Below, piece after piece: positions 56,055 to 64,000 of a stretch of 64,000 nt of DNA (position 1 is the first letter of the stretch; the number at the start of each line of letters is the position of its first letter). The stretch lies in NCBI GenBank assembly GCA_034506395.1, contig JAPDPQ010000004.1, positions 62,001 through 126,000 on the forward strand. The letters run 5' to 3'. Both the position numbers and the translations under genes were made by a program. A model generated the notes under the pieces. The model was not told the origin of the DNA and did not search any database. It was given only the letters and a program-made list of their open reading frames with translations. The stretch comes from a candidate division KSB1 bacterium (GTDB taxonomy: Bacteria; Zhuqueibacterota; Zhuqueibacteria; Thermofontimicrobiales; Thermofontimicrobiaceae).

Positions 56055-56349
56055 AATCTATGCTAATTTCCGATTATGCATACTCAACTTTTCTTGAAAT
56101 TGACAAGTAACATGAATTGGATTTTTTCTTCGTCTTAAAATAGGGTGAATGTCAAAAGCACCAGGGTACCACTTTGAGCAGGATTAGATTGTTGCTAAAT
56201 TTTGAATTGCCGAAATGGCATTTTTAAACCGCTATTGACCGTTTTAGTAAATGAGGACAAGCTTCATCAATTGCTAACTACTGTTTTCAGATGTAGGGGG
56301 TGAGCTTGCGGCTAATAATCCGCAGCATTCACTGATTCAGGAGAATAAA
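56055..56349. other. intergenic region before the propeller gene
   Basis: About 295 bases (314 with the hairpin). TTGACA occurs at 56100, but no -10 hexamer follows at 16-18 bases. No gene or repeat is seen. Confidence 0.4.
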
Positions 56350-58512
56350 ATGCGCATTGCTATTCGGGGCATCCTGATGTTCATTTATGTTGCATCGCTC
56401 ATGGCATCGAGCGGCCAGATCAAAACTTATAACAAACAAAGCGATCTTCTTGATGGAAAAGCCCATCAGGTGTCCATTTCGGGTCGTGCGGAAATCATGC
56501 TTGCCCCTCGTGGAATACCCATTTTCGAGAGCGGGCGTCCGTTTATCTGGGATCTCGAGATCGATCTGAAAGGCAATGTGCTTGTTGCGACCGGTGATCG
56601 AGCGAGTATTTATCTCATTCCCTCCAATGACAACGCGAAAATCATTGCCCAATGGAATGATGTTGAGAGCTATGCTTTGGCAATCGATTCCCAAGGGAAT
56701 TACTACGCTGGCACCTCTCCTGATGGAAAGATCTATCGTATCTTTTCTGACAGGGCACCCCAATTATGGGTCGAACTCGGCGCAAAATACATCTGGGATA
56801 TTACATTCGATCAACGCAATCGGTGCTTCGTGGCAACCGGAGACAGTGGTGACATTTATGTTATCGAATCAAAGGGTTCACCAAAGCTATTGTTTCGTAG
56901 TTCAGAAACCCATATTCGCTGTTTAAGCTGGGATAATGGCAATCGTCTCTTAGCTGGCAGTTATCCACATGGTTATATTTATCGGTTTGACAACCTTGAT
57001 CAGCCGCCGATGGTGATCTATGATGCACCTTATCAGGAAATTCACCTGATCTATGCCTCGCGACAAGGGCACATTTATGCCGCTGCAATGGGCAAGGAAG
57101 TGTCGGCCAGTGTCGATGTTCAGACTGTTGATTCAGATAAGTTAGATAAATTGACCGAAATTCGTGGCTTCGAAGATGCTAAAAAAACAAGTGAGCCAAA
57201 AAAGGGGGATGGCTCGGCCAGTGGCATCATCAAAATTCAATCGGATAATTTAATAAAAGAAATCTGGCAATCATCCTGGGGAACTGTCCAAGCCATCGCG
57301 CCCTTTAGGGATGATGCACTATTGGTTGGTACCAGCGACCACGGGCGGCTTTACTTGATCAATGATCAGGATGAGATTACCTATCTCATGAGCACAAGCG
57401 GCTCACATATCATGCGCCTCAAAGCTTCTTTGGACGGCAAAATGTACATTGGAACTTCAAATTTGGGCAACGTTGTACTGCTCAAAAACAATTATGAATC
57501 CCAGGGGAGTTATGAATCCAAAGTTTTCGATGCTAAGATAACCTCCCACTGGGGCAAATTTCAATATGATGCAAAATTGCCAGCCGGATGCAGTGTCAAG
57601 CTCTATACACGTTCGGGAAATACAGAACAAACAAACAACACCTGGAGCTCCTGGTTTGAATTAGCTCCTGGCGGCAATATCACCAGCCCCGAGGCTCGTT
57701 TTCTGCAATGGAAACTCGTTTTAGAGACATCAAATCCAGCCGTCACTCCAACAATTAGCCAGATCAAACTATCCTACCTTCAAACCAACATTGCCCCGGA
57801 ATTGTTAACCATTACGATTGATCCGATACAGCCGAAGAAGCGCCAGGAGGCGGGAGTTGCTCTTGAGCCCATGCTATCTGAATTTTCCATGAGCGAGGAA
57901 TCATTCGCCGAGCCAGGAACAGGTGCAAAAACTCTTACTGCTCCTGATCTTCGTCGGGCGCTCCCAGAAGGCTATCGCCGAGTAAGCTGGCAAGCGAGAG
58001 ATCAAAACAACGACAGGCTCACTTTTGATTTGTACATCCAAAGCAAAGATGAATCGACATGGCGACAATTAAAAGAGCAATTCACTCATAATTGGTATGT
58101 CTGGGATAGTCGATTGATGCCTGATGGGATGTATCGGTTCAAAATCATTGCTCATGATAAATCATCAAACCCAATTCCGAACGCCAAGAAGACAGAAAAG
58201 CTTAGTGATTGGTTTATTATCGACAACGATGGACCGTATCTCGTTGCTGTTCGAATAAAAAAAGGCTCAAAAGATAGCCTTCAGATCAATTTTACCCTGC
58301 AAGATGATTGGAGTTCGATCCTGGAAGTGCAAATTTCAATGGATATGCAGAACTGGGTGGCGATTCTTCCAATTGATCAAGTAGCCGATACTCAGCGCGA
58401 GGATTTCCTATATCAAATCCAGGTACAACAAGAACGCCCCGCCTCGATCGTCGTCAAAGCAAAAGATGCTTCTGAAAATATCAGTTATAGCCGAATCAAA
58501 CTTGAGGAGTGA
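56350..58512 (+). CDS. secreted seven-bladed beta-propeller protein
   Basis: 720 residues. The signal peptide ends MASSG. Seven related repeats of about 45-50 residues are visible between about 60 and 380, each ending in a strand of the form GxIYxI (ATGDRASIYLI, GTSPDGKIYRI, ATGDSGDIYVI, GSYPHGYIYRF, a degenerate fifth, GTSDHGRLYLI, GTSNLGNVVLL), as in a seven-bladed propeller. A Gly/Lys-rich loop interrupts blades 5 and 6. Beta-sandwich and FN3-like domains follow (FDAKITSHWGKFQYD, WQARDQNNDRLTFDLYIQSK). No catalytic motif is seen. A binding or scaffold role outside the cell is inferred. The 3-prime end provides the ribosome site for the next gene. Confidence 0.85.
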   Translation: MRIAIRGILMFIYVASLMASSGQIKTYNKQSDLLDGKAHQVSISGRAEIMLAPRGIPIFESGRPFIWDLEIDLKGNVLVATGDRASIYLIPSNDNAKIIAQWNDVESYALAIDSQGNYYAGTSPDGKIYRIFSDRAPQLWVELGAKYIWDITFDQRNRCFVATGDSGDIYVIESKGSPKLLFRSSETHIRCLSWDNGNRLLAGSYPHGYIYRFDNLDQPPMVIYDAPYQEIHLIYASRQGHIYAAAMGKEVSASVDVQTVDSDKLDKLTEIRGFEDAKKTSEPKKGDGSASGIIKIQSDNLIKEIWQSSWGTVQAIAPFRDDALLVGTSDHGRLYLINDQDEITYLMSTSGSHIMRLKASLDGKMYIGTSNLGNVVLLKNNYESQGSYESKVFDAKITSHWGKFQYDAKLPAGCSVKLYTRSGNTEQTNNTWSSWFELAPGGNITSPEARFLQWKLVLETSNPAVTPTISQIKLSYLQTNIAPELLTITIDPIQPKKRQEAGVALEPMLSEFSMSEESFAEPGTGAKTLTAPDLRRALPEGYRRVSWQARDQNNDRLTFDLYIQSKDESTWRQLKEQFTHNWYVWDSRLMPDGMYRFKIIAHDKSSNPIPNAKKTEKLSDWFIIDNDGPYLVAVRIKKGSKDSLQINFTLQDDWSSILEVQISMDMQNWVAILPIDQVADTQREDFLYQIQVQQERPASIVVKAKDASENISYSRIKLEE

Positions 58513-58513
58513 T

Positions 58514-59506
58514 ATGTTATCTGACGCTGAAGTGGCCAAGCTCAATGAACTCATCTCTGCCCATCAAAAATTCGTTCTCACGACTCATATCAATCCCGAT
58601 GGAGATGCCATTGGTTCGGAAATTGCTATGACCGAATATCTTCGCGGTTCTGGTAAACACGCGATAATCATCAATAACTCGGCTACACCAAACAACTATA
58701 AATTTTTAGATCGCCACCAGGAAATTATCGTTTATGATGAACAACATCGCCATTTAATCACCGATGCAGACGCGTTCATCATTGTCGATATTAGCGATTG
58801 GGAGCGATTGCGAACGATCGGTCAACTGATCAAAAACATGTCGGCTCCGAAAATCTGTATTGATCATCATCATATCAATTATCGCTTCGCTGATCTCGAC
58901 ATCATTCATGAAGAAGCTTCTTCTACTGGCGAGATCGTTTATGATTTTTTGGTCGCAGTGAATTTCCCGATCAATGGGATCATCGCTGAGGCGCTGTACA
59001 CCTGTCTGCTGAGTGACACAGGCTCATTTCGTTTTTCAAATACCACAGCCAAAACGCATCGTGTTGCATCGCATCTTTTAGAACTTGGTATCAATGTCCG
59101 CGAGATCCATCATCTCGTTTATGAACAAAATTCCAGAAGCAAAATGGCATTGCTTGGAGAGGCGTTACGGAATCTTCATTATGAGTGCGATGGCCGTTTG
59201 GCCTGGTTTGTCTTGTCAGAACAGATGTTCCAATCGTGCCAGGCATCTCATTGGGATACAGAAGGTTTTCCGGAAATTCCCCGAACCATTGAAGGGGTTG
59301 ATGTCAGTTTAATGTTCACTGAACTGGATAAAGATAAAGTGAAAATTAGCTTGCGTTCAAAAGGGAAAGTCGTGATTCATCAGATTGCAGAAAAATTTGG
59401 CGGCGGTGGACATCATTACGCTGCCGGCGCGCTGGTCAACAGCAGCCTCAACGAGATAGTCCCGATTGTCGTAAGCGAAATTAAGCAGTTGCTTGGATGC
59501 GAATGA
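58514..59506 (+). CDS. nrnA: DHH-family phosphoesterase (NrnA-like nanoRNase/pAp phosphatase)
   Basis: 330 residues from ATG 58514, with GAGGAG (58504-58509) overlapping the upstream stop; an in-frame frame 48 bases upstream would lie inside the previous gene. DHH motifs include His25, Asp29 and Asp31 in HINPDGDAIGSE, Asp117-His118-His119 in ICIDHHHI, and the C-terminal DHHA1 block GGGGHHYAAGA (about 296-306). Length matches NrnA (about 310-330). The protein is cytosolic. It degrades short oligoribonucleotides and dephosphorylates pAp in characterised homologues. It is translationally coupled to the propeller gene, whose function is unrelated as far as can be seen. Confidence 0.9.
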   Translation: MLSDAEVAKLNELISAHQKFVLTTHINPDGDAIGSEIAMTEYLRGSGKHAIIINNSATPNNYKFLDRHQEIIVYDEQHRHLITDADAFIIVDISDWERLRTIGQLIKNMSAPKICIDHHHINYRFADLDIIHEEASSTGEIVYDFLVAVNFPINGIIAEALYTCLLSDTGSFRFSNTTAKTHRVASHLLELGINVREIHHLVYEQNSRSKMALLGEALRNLHYECDGRLAWFVLSEQMFQSCQASHWDTEGFPEIPRTIEGVDVSLMFTELDKDKVKISLRSKGKVVIHQIAEKFGGGGHHYAAGALVNSSLNEIVPIVVSEIKQLLGCE

Positions 59507-59532
59507 GATCGAAACTCGCTTTTATCGATGAA

Positions 59533-59569
59533 ATAAAACAAGCAATCAAATGCCTCAAGCTTGTTTTAT
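59533..59569 (+). terminator. inverted-repeat terminator after NrnA
   Basis: ATAAAACAAGC (59533-59543) and GCTTGTTTTAT (59559-59569) form a perfect 11-base inverted repeat with a 15-base loop, 27 bases after the stop. The downstream arm is T-rich, which gives an intrinsic-terminator-like structure. Confidence 0.65.
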
Positions 59570-59897
59570 CAGCCATGATGTGCAGTTCTAAAGCGATTCA
59601 TCAATTTGGGCATCATTTCTTGATCTGTCATAGATTTTTGTGCTTAACGCGGATATTAGGTTGATGCAGCAAACTCCACCATTTGCAGAGCGTACCATTC
59701 CAATTTTCACAGTCACATTTTTGTCATTCTCACTACCGAGCAATTAGCCAATAAAAATCGTTCTTCGGAATACCTCTTTTCTCCGCTCAACAAAAAATCA
59801 ATGAATTAGCAGCGGCAATTTCCCTCAATGAGCTCTTTTTCACTCTCCTTTTCTCTAAAAATTTCATATTAAAAAAAAGCAATATCCTTTTTTTGCC

Positions 59898-59926
59898 TTG
59901 CATTTCAGCGCGATATCAATTAATTT
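59898..59926 (+). promoter_or_regulatory. possible promoter of the PAS/GAF sensor gene
   Basis: TTGCAT (59898-59903) and TAATTT (59921-59926) are 17 bases apart, about 130 bases upstream of the ATG at 60056. The -35 is identical to that at 24547. Low certainty because the region is AT-rich. Confidence 0.35.
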
Positions 59927-60055
59927 TGAGGTTAATTTCTGAGTGATTTGTTTCCGCTTCTTATCGTGTTCTTATCCAAAGGCATTTTGTGCTTCCCTTT
60001 TCGAATAAATAATATGTAGCATCAAACAGAAGTTGAAAAAGGTCCAAAGATCGGA

Positions 60056-61864
60056 ATGAATAATCGACAGCATTTGTGCGACACCCATAATGATCTTTAT
60101 CAGAAGCTCTTCGAACTCTCCGATACCCCAGGTTCGATATTCGACAGAGATGGAAAAATTTTGGCCCTGAATCAGGCTTTGCGGCGCTTATTGAGCAAAA
60201 CAATAGCTGATCGTTCGCTGCCGATGCAAATTGAGGATTTGTTTCATCCAAATCAGCGTCGACGTGTGGTTCAATATTATCAAAATTGCGACCGCCAAAA
60301 GATCTCGTCTTCTCCATTCATCTTGGAAACAGCTAGTAATCAGCGACGATTGGTGAAATTTAAGATCGAAACGATCGATGGAGCAGATTTATTTTATGGT
60401 AGCTTGAAGGATGTTACCGCGAAGGAACGTCAAAAAAAGCGCCAGCACCAACTGGCGAAGCGGATTGCGATTATCAATGAGATCGTAGCAGCGGTGAATT
60501 CCAATTTAAACCAGCAGCAATTGATCAAAATCTTTCTGAACCAAATTGCAAGAATTGTTCACTATGATCTGGCATATGTCTTATTATGCGATATCGATGA
60601 TCGGGAACTCGAAATCCATATGTCAAAAGATGTTTCAGAGGTAGAATCCACAAAAGGATCGGGACACTTCTGCTATTCGCTCAATCAAATCCTTGTCAAT
60701 TGTCAAAAAATCGAACAAGACCCGGATACCATCGCTAAGTTCGCTGAGGCCTTGGGCATAGTACCAGAAAAAAAATATCGCTCTCAAGCACTCATTCAAT
60801 TGCAGACTGATGAACAGCTTATCGGAGTGGTATTGCTGTATTGCGACAAAAGAAATGCGTTCACGCGGTACCATGTGAGCGTTTTTCGAGAAATTTCAGG
60901 TCAGATCGCTGTTGCCTTCATGAAATCCCGTTTGCTCCAGCGTTATCAGCAGTCGCTGACCAATTTATCCTATTTAGCGCGAATCAATGAATTTCTCACC
61001 AGTTCGCTGGAATTAGATGACGTCTTGAAACAGTTAGTTGAATCGTCCCAACAGATCATGCAGGCGAAGATCTGTACCATTCACTTACTCAATGATCAAA
61101 AATCCATCCAGTTGTACACTCGTCACGCGGATCATCGCAACTCCGAGATGCTGGACTGTTTTCGACCGCAAATTCAGCAAATCATCACCACAAAACGGCC
61201 TCTTGTGGTCGAGAATCTGGACTATCATAACATTCAGTTTTTCAAAAATAGGCTTTTGATCCAACAAATGAATTTGAAATCGATGATCATTTTGCCAGTT
61301 GTCGTCGACGGGATGACCATTGCGTTGCTCTCAGTTTTTTTGGACAAGGTCCATTATTTCAGTGAGCATGAGATCGAACTGCTTTCAATGTTGGCTGATC
61401 AAGCAGCTATAGCCATGAAAAATGCTGCGTTGTATCGACAGGTGCAGGATACGAAAAATTTTCTGGAGAGCATCATTCACAGTTCAACTCATATAATTGT
61501 AGCGACCGATCTGGAAGGAAAAATTACCTTTTTCAACCGCAGCGCTTGCCGAAAGACTGGCTATACCAGTGAAGAAGCTCTCAATTTGCCGTTTTTCGAC
61601 CGATTTATCAAAAATGGAGCTGCGATCTTTGAGGGGCTTAAACAACAACTGTTCCGTCTCAATCGCAACCAGTGGTTTGAATGTGATATGTTTCAAAAGG
61701 ATGGAAAATATTTTCGGATTGCTTGGTCATTCTCTGCATTGGTCGATCATAATCAGCATATTATCGGGAGCATTGGAATTGGTCGGGAATTACCAGCGCC
61801 ACAAATCGGGCCGAAGCATTTCGGAGTTATCACTAGCACCAATGAGGTGGTTAAGATAAACTAG
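60056..61864 (+). CDS. PAS-GAF-GAF-PAS sensor protein without kinase domain
   Basis: 602 residues. An N-terminal PAS (about 14-115; DTPGSIFDRDGKILALNQAL) and a PAS-associated segment precede two GAF domains (about 140-305 and 315-465; VNSNLNQQQLIKIFLNQIAR, LSMLADQAAIAMKNAALYRQ). A second PAS follows (about 475-580; THIIVATDLEGKITFFNRSA, RKTGYTSEEALN). The protein stops there with no HisKA, GGDEF or other output domain. A weak AAAAGG lies 13 bases before the ATG. The following gene is another PAS/GAF protein with a kinase-like region, so the two may act as a pair. The ligand is unknown. Confidence 0.85.
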   Translation: MNNRQHLCDTHNDLYQKLFELSDTPGSIFDRDGKILALNQALRRLLSKTIADRSLPMQIEDLFHPNQRRRVVQYYQNCDRQKISSSPFILETASNQRRLVKFKIETIDGADLFYGSLKDVTAKERQKKRQHQLAKRIAIINEIVAAVNSNLNQQQLIKIFLNQIARIVHYDLAYVLLCDIDDRELEIHMSKDVSEVESTKGSGHFCYSLNQILVNCQKIEQDPDTIAKFAEALGIVPEKKYRSQALIQLQTDEQLIGVVLLYCDKRNAFTRYHVSVFREISGQIAVAFMKSRLLQRYQQSLTNLSYLARINEFLTSSLELDDVLKQLVESSQQIMQAKICTIHLLNDQKSIQLYTRHADHRNSEMLDCFRPQIQQIITTKRPLVVENLDYHNIQFFKNRLLIQQMNLKSMIILPVVVDGMTIALLSVFLDKVHYFSEHEIELLSMLADQAAIAMKNAALYRQVQDTKNFLESIIHSSTHIIVATDLEGKITFFNRSACRKTGYTSEEALNLPFFDRFIKNGAAIFEGLKQQLFRLNRNQWFECDMFQKDGKYFRIAWSFSALVDHNQHIIGSIGIGRELPAPQIGPKHFGVITSTNEVVKIN

Positions 61865-61922
61865 CTTTTGCATCTATAACCATAAGGTTAACAGATTTTG
61901 AGATTTGATTTCGAGAGATACT

Positions 61923-64000
61923 TTGAGAGATGAATCCAACATCGGGGCTTGCAACTTGTCCGAATTAGAACTGACAAAATCCACTCAGCTTGATGCGCTG
62001 GTTCAAGTGATGGATGCTATCCATCGAGGCGATGATATTATTGCCATTCTTGCGATGGCAACTGAGCAAATTTTTCGAAGCATCAATTGCGACTTTGTGA
62101 ATGTTTTGTTTCATAATCCATCCGCAAAACATTTTTATCTTCATCGATGCCTTAGCCCGCAAAATTCAGCCGCAGATGACTTGATTATCATCCCCTATCA
62201 TGAGACATCGATTACCGACATCGTTCGGTCGCACAGGAGTGTGATTCGAGAGGACTTATCTCAGCGAGGAAACATGACGCCTGGGGACTTGAGGTTCATT
62301 GCCCAGGACATAAAATCCGATCTTTCGGTACCGATTATTTCGAATAACCAAGTGCAAGCCATCTTACATTTGAGCAGTTACCAAGCTCACTTTTTCACAG
62401 AACAATCAGAATATCAGGCTGAGCAATTTGCAAAGCTAATTGCGCTTGCTTTTGAACGAACAGATTTGATAGAGCGATTAAATCGCCATCAATCAAATTT
62501 TTTACTCTGGAAAAATAAATTCAACCGATTATTCGAAAACATCAGCCAACCAGTAGTGCTGGTTCGAAGTGACGATGACTTAATCTGCGCCTGCAATCTT
62601 CCATTTCAACAAGTTTCTGGCTACACTGCTGAACAATTGAATGGGATGCGATTGTCGAGCCTCCATCCTGAACATGGTGAGACAATTTTATCGAGATTGG
62701 ATAAATTTTCTCCGCAAGTTGCTTGCTCAGAGCTCGGTGTTTTGAAACTCGTGCGAAGCGACGGTCAGCAGGTTTTGACAAAGGTTCGTCTGGTTGCAGT
62801 TGCGGGCAATCAACGCCGCTTCGTTTTAGCGATCTATGATCCGCTTTTCAATAACGGGCCCATTCGAAGGCAACGGAACGGAATGCTGGGGAATGAATCC
62901 AGCGAGGGCACTTTGTTGCTCTCCAGCTTCGGAAAATTGATAATGCTGTCTGAGCAATCGCTAAGCTTGGACCAATTAATTCAATCTGCCCTATTGATCC
63001 TGAAAACAGACGTGACATTCGATTATGCTCAAATCTGCTTGTTTAGTTCTGACAAACCTACCTTAGAAACCTATACGATGATTTCGGAAGCCTGTCGACA
63101 ATTATCTAACCATGCCGATTGGATGATCGTCGAAGCGGGTGAGTTTTACTGGTATAATGTCGCACATCAGCCCAGAAGCGCTGAACCGAGCGAGGTTATT
63201 GTGCCCAAACTCCGATCTAAAGTCGCAGCGGCGCTTGAGAGAGGCACTCGGGTTCTTGGAACGTTGTTAGTGGGAAGTTTAAAGCCGGAACAGTATCACG
63301 AGGAGCAGGTTGAAATTGTTAATCAGCTCGCAGGGCCAATAGCGTGGCTTATTGATAATGCTCAATCCGCTCCTGAAAACGATAAGCAAAAACGCATCGA
63401 GCAAGCCAAGTCCAAGCTCGACAGTTTAGTGAGCCAGGATGATGGTATTGAACAGCATCTCCGCGCCCTGGCAAAACTAAGTGCCGATTTGCTCGATGCG
63501 AAATTAGCATCAATCCATTTCATTGAATCGCAATTTGCGATCCCCGACGTTATACTCAGCGATGCCCAATGCTGTTCTGCGGCAATCGCAAGTTTCGAGA
63601 GAAAGTGCGTTTTCCCAAGGACTCTGGCAAAATCAGAATGGTATGTAATTGAAACCATTCCGAACGAGACGTTGGATTGTTCAGATGTTTTGACCCCGGA
63701 TTATGTTTCTTATCTCTCGATTCCATTGAAAAGCAAAGGGAAAACAATTGCCATCTTGACCAATTATTCTAATAAGCTCTATCTTGATTCATCCGATACC
63801 ACGCTTAATATAGCAGTGATCAGCAGCGTTGCTGGCGATGTTCTCCGACAGTTACGATTCGATCAACAGATTGCGCAGCGCCTGGACCATCTGGAGCGTG
63901 CGGTTGAATGGGCCGCGGATACGATCGACAATTTCGCCAATGATCTGAGAGCGCCTGTTAGCTCGATTCAGGCATTGGTCACAGCTGCTCTCGAGCATCT
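61923..64000 (+). CDS. PAS/GAF multi-domain sensor kinase-like protein (3-prime end beyond window)
   Basis: An open frame from TTG 61923 (GAGAGA upstream; TTG 61905 is also possible) runs without a stop to the window end, giving at least 692 residues. A GAF domain (about 15-185) is followed by a PAS (about 205-310; ENISQPVVLVRSDDDLICAC, NLPFQQVSGYTAEQL) and two further GAF-like domains (about 340-480 and 495-640). The last visible part enters a HisKA-like helix reading DNFANDLRAPVSSIQ, in which the usual phospho-acceptor His is Asn673. The kinase ATPase domain, if present, lies beyond 64000. It begins 58 bases after the preceding PAS/GAF gene on the same strand. Confidence 0.8.
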   Translation, partial: MRDESNIGACNLSELELTKSTQLDALVQVMDAIHRGDDIIAILAMATEQIFRSINCDFVNVLFHNPSAKHFYLHRCLSPQNSAADDLIIIPYHETSITDIVRSHRSVIREDLSQRGNMTPGDLRFIAQDIKSDLSVPIISNNQVQAILHLSSYQAHFFTEQSEYQAEQFAKLIALAFERTDLIERLNRHQSNFLLWKNKFNRLFENISQPVVLVRSDDDLICACNLPFQQVSGYTAEQLNGMRLSSLHPEHGETILSRLDKFSPQVACSELGVLKLVRSDGQQVLTKVRLVAVAGNQRRFVLAIYDPLFNNGPIRRQRNGMLGNESSEGTLLLSSFGKLIMLSEQSLSLDQLIQSALLILKTDVTFDYAQICLFSSDKPTLETYTMISEACRQLSNHADWMIVEAGEFYWYNVAHQPRSAEPSEVIVPKLRSKVAAALERGTRVLGTLLVGSLKPEQYHEEQVEIVNQLAGPIAWLIDNAQSAPENDKQKRIEQAKSKLDSLVSQDDGIEQHLRALAKLSADLLDAKLASIHFIESQFAIPDVILSDAQCCSAAIASFERKCVFPRTLAKSEWYVIETIPNETLDCSDVLTPDYVSYLSIPLKSKGKTIAILTNYSNKLYLDSSDTTLNIAVISSVAGDVLRQLRFDQQIAQRLDHLERAVEWAADTIDNFANDLRAPVSSIQALVTAALEH

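Larger units (their letters stand above)
59507..60055. other. intergenic region between NrnA and PAS/GAF sensor genes
   Basis: About 550 bases with no gene. It holds the inverted-repeat terminator at 59533-59569 and a promoter-like pair at 59898-59926, both listed separately. Otherwise it is AT-rich and featureless. Confidence 0.6.

Noticed and set aside
1..64000. CRISPR arrays, tRNA/rRNA genes, insertion sequences or phage genes
   Set aside because: None of their repeat, structural or coding signatures was seen on either strand.

Overview
The window reads as chromosomal DNA of an uncultured-type bacterium of the Fibrobacteres-Chlorobi-Bacteroidetes (FCB) supergroup, most like Calditrichota or candidate division KSB1. 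This placement is inferred from gene content. Four large secreted proteins end in canonical type IX secretion (T9SS type A) sorting tails with a PNPFN motif. A PorV/PorQ-like outer-membrane protein, a SusC-style TonB-dependent receptor with a carboxypeptidase-like N-domain, and a complete Bat (aerotolerance-type) cluster are also present. Promoter-like sites resemble sigma70 (TTGACT-17-TATATT) rather than the Bacteroidetes consensus. Genes are tightly packed, TTG and GTG starts are frequent, and no rRNA, tRNA, insertion sequence, prophage or CRISPR array is visible.

Layout. 1-12.1 kb (+): two putative lipoproteins, a TonB-dependent receptor, three tandem paralogous about 600-residue secreted proteins with a variant C-terminal tail, then a PorV/PorQ-like barrel. 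This looks like one surface module. 12.3-23.3 kb (+): a putative metalloprotease with a T9SS tail, a six-hairpin glycosidase, a 1200-residue CotH-kinase/lamin-tail protein with a T9SS tail, and a BIG2-containing T9SS protein. 23.3-28.5 kb: a HAD phosphatase (-), a small zinc-ribbon protein (+), a GH38 family protein (-) whose nucleophile position is Phe, and a TonB protein (-). 28.9-40.8 kb (-): an extended MoxR-Bat cluster running in the order TPR lipoprotein, BatD-like, MoxR, DUF58, SurA-like lipoprotein, second BatD-like, BatA, BatB, BatC, BatD, BatE. 41.2-53.4 kb: a small LysM-like membrane protein (-), a GH116 glucosidase (+), a methyltransferase (+), an M28 peptidase with a T9SS tail (+), a Cys/Met-metabolism PLP enzyme (+), an M14 carboxypeptidase (+) and an EamA transporter (-). 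53.7-64 kb (+): a 2[4Fe-4S] ferredoxin, an S55 (SpoIVB)-like protein with permuted motif order, a seven-bladed beta-propeller protein, an NrnA-type DHH phosphoesterase, a PAS/GAF sensor without a kinase domain, and a second PAS/GAF protein that runs off the window and begins a histidine-kinase-like region with Asn at the phospho-acceptor site.

How it fits together. The picture is a heterotrophic, protein- and glycan-processing cell that exports large multidomain enzymes by a T9SS-like route, takes up products through a TonB system, and maintains its envelope with a MoxR/VWA (Bat) apparatus. The most unusual items are the tandem surface paralogues beside the TonB receptor and PorV-like gene, the threefold repetition of the BatD-type cytoplasmic domain in one locus, the GH38 protein without its nucleophile, and the permuted S55 protein.
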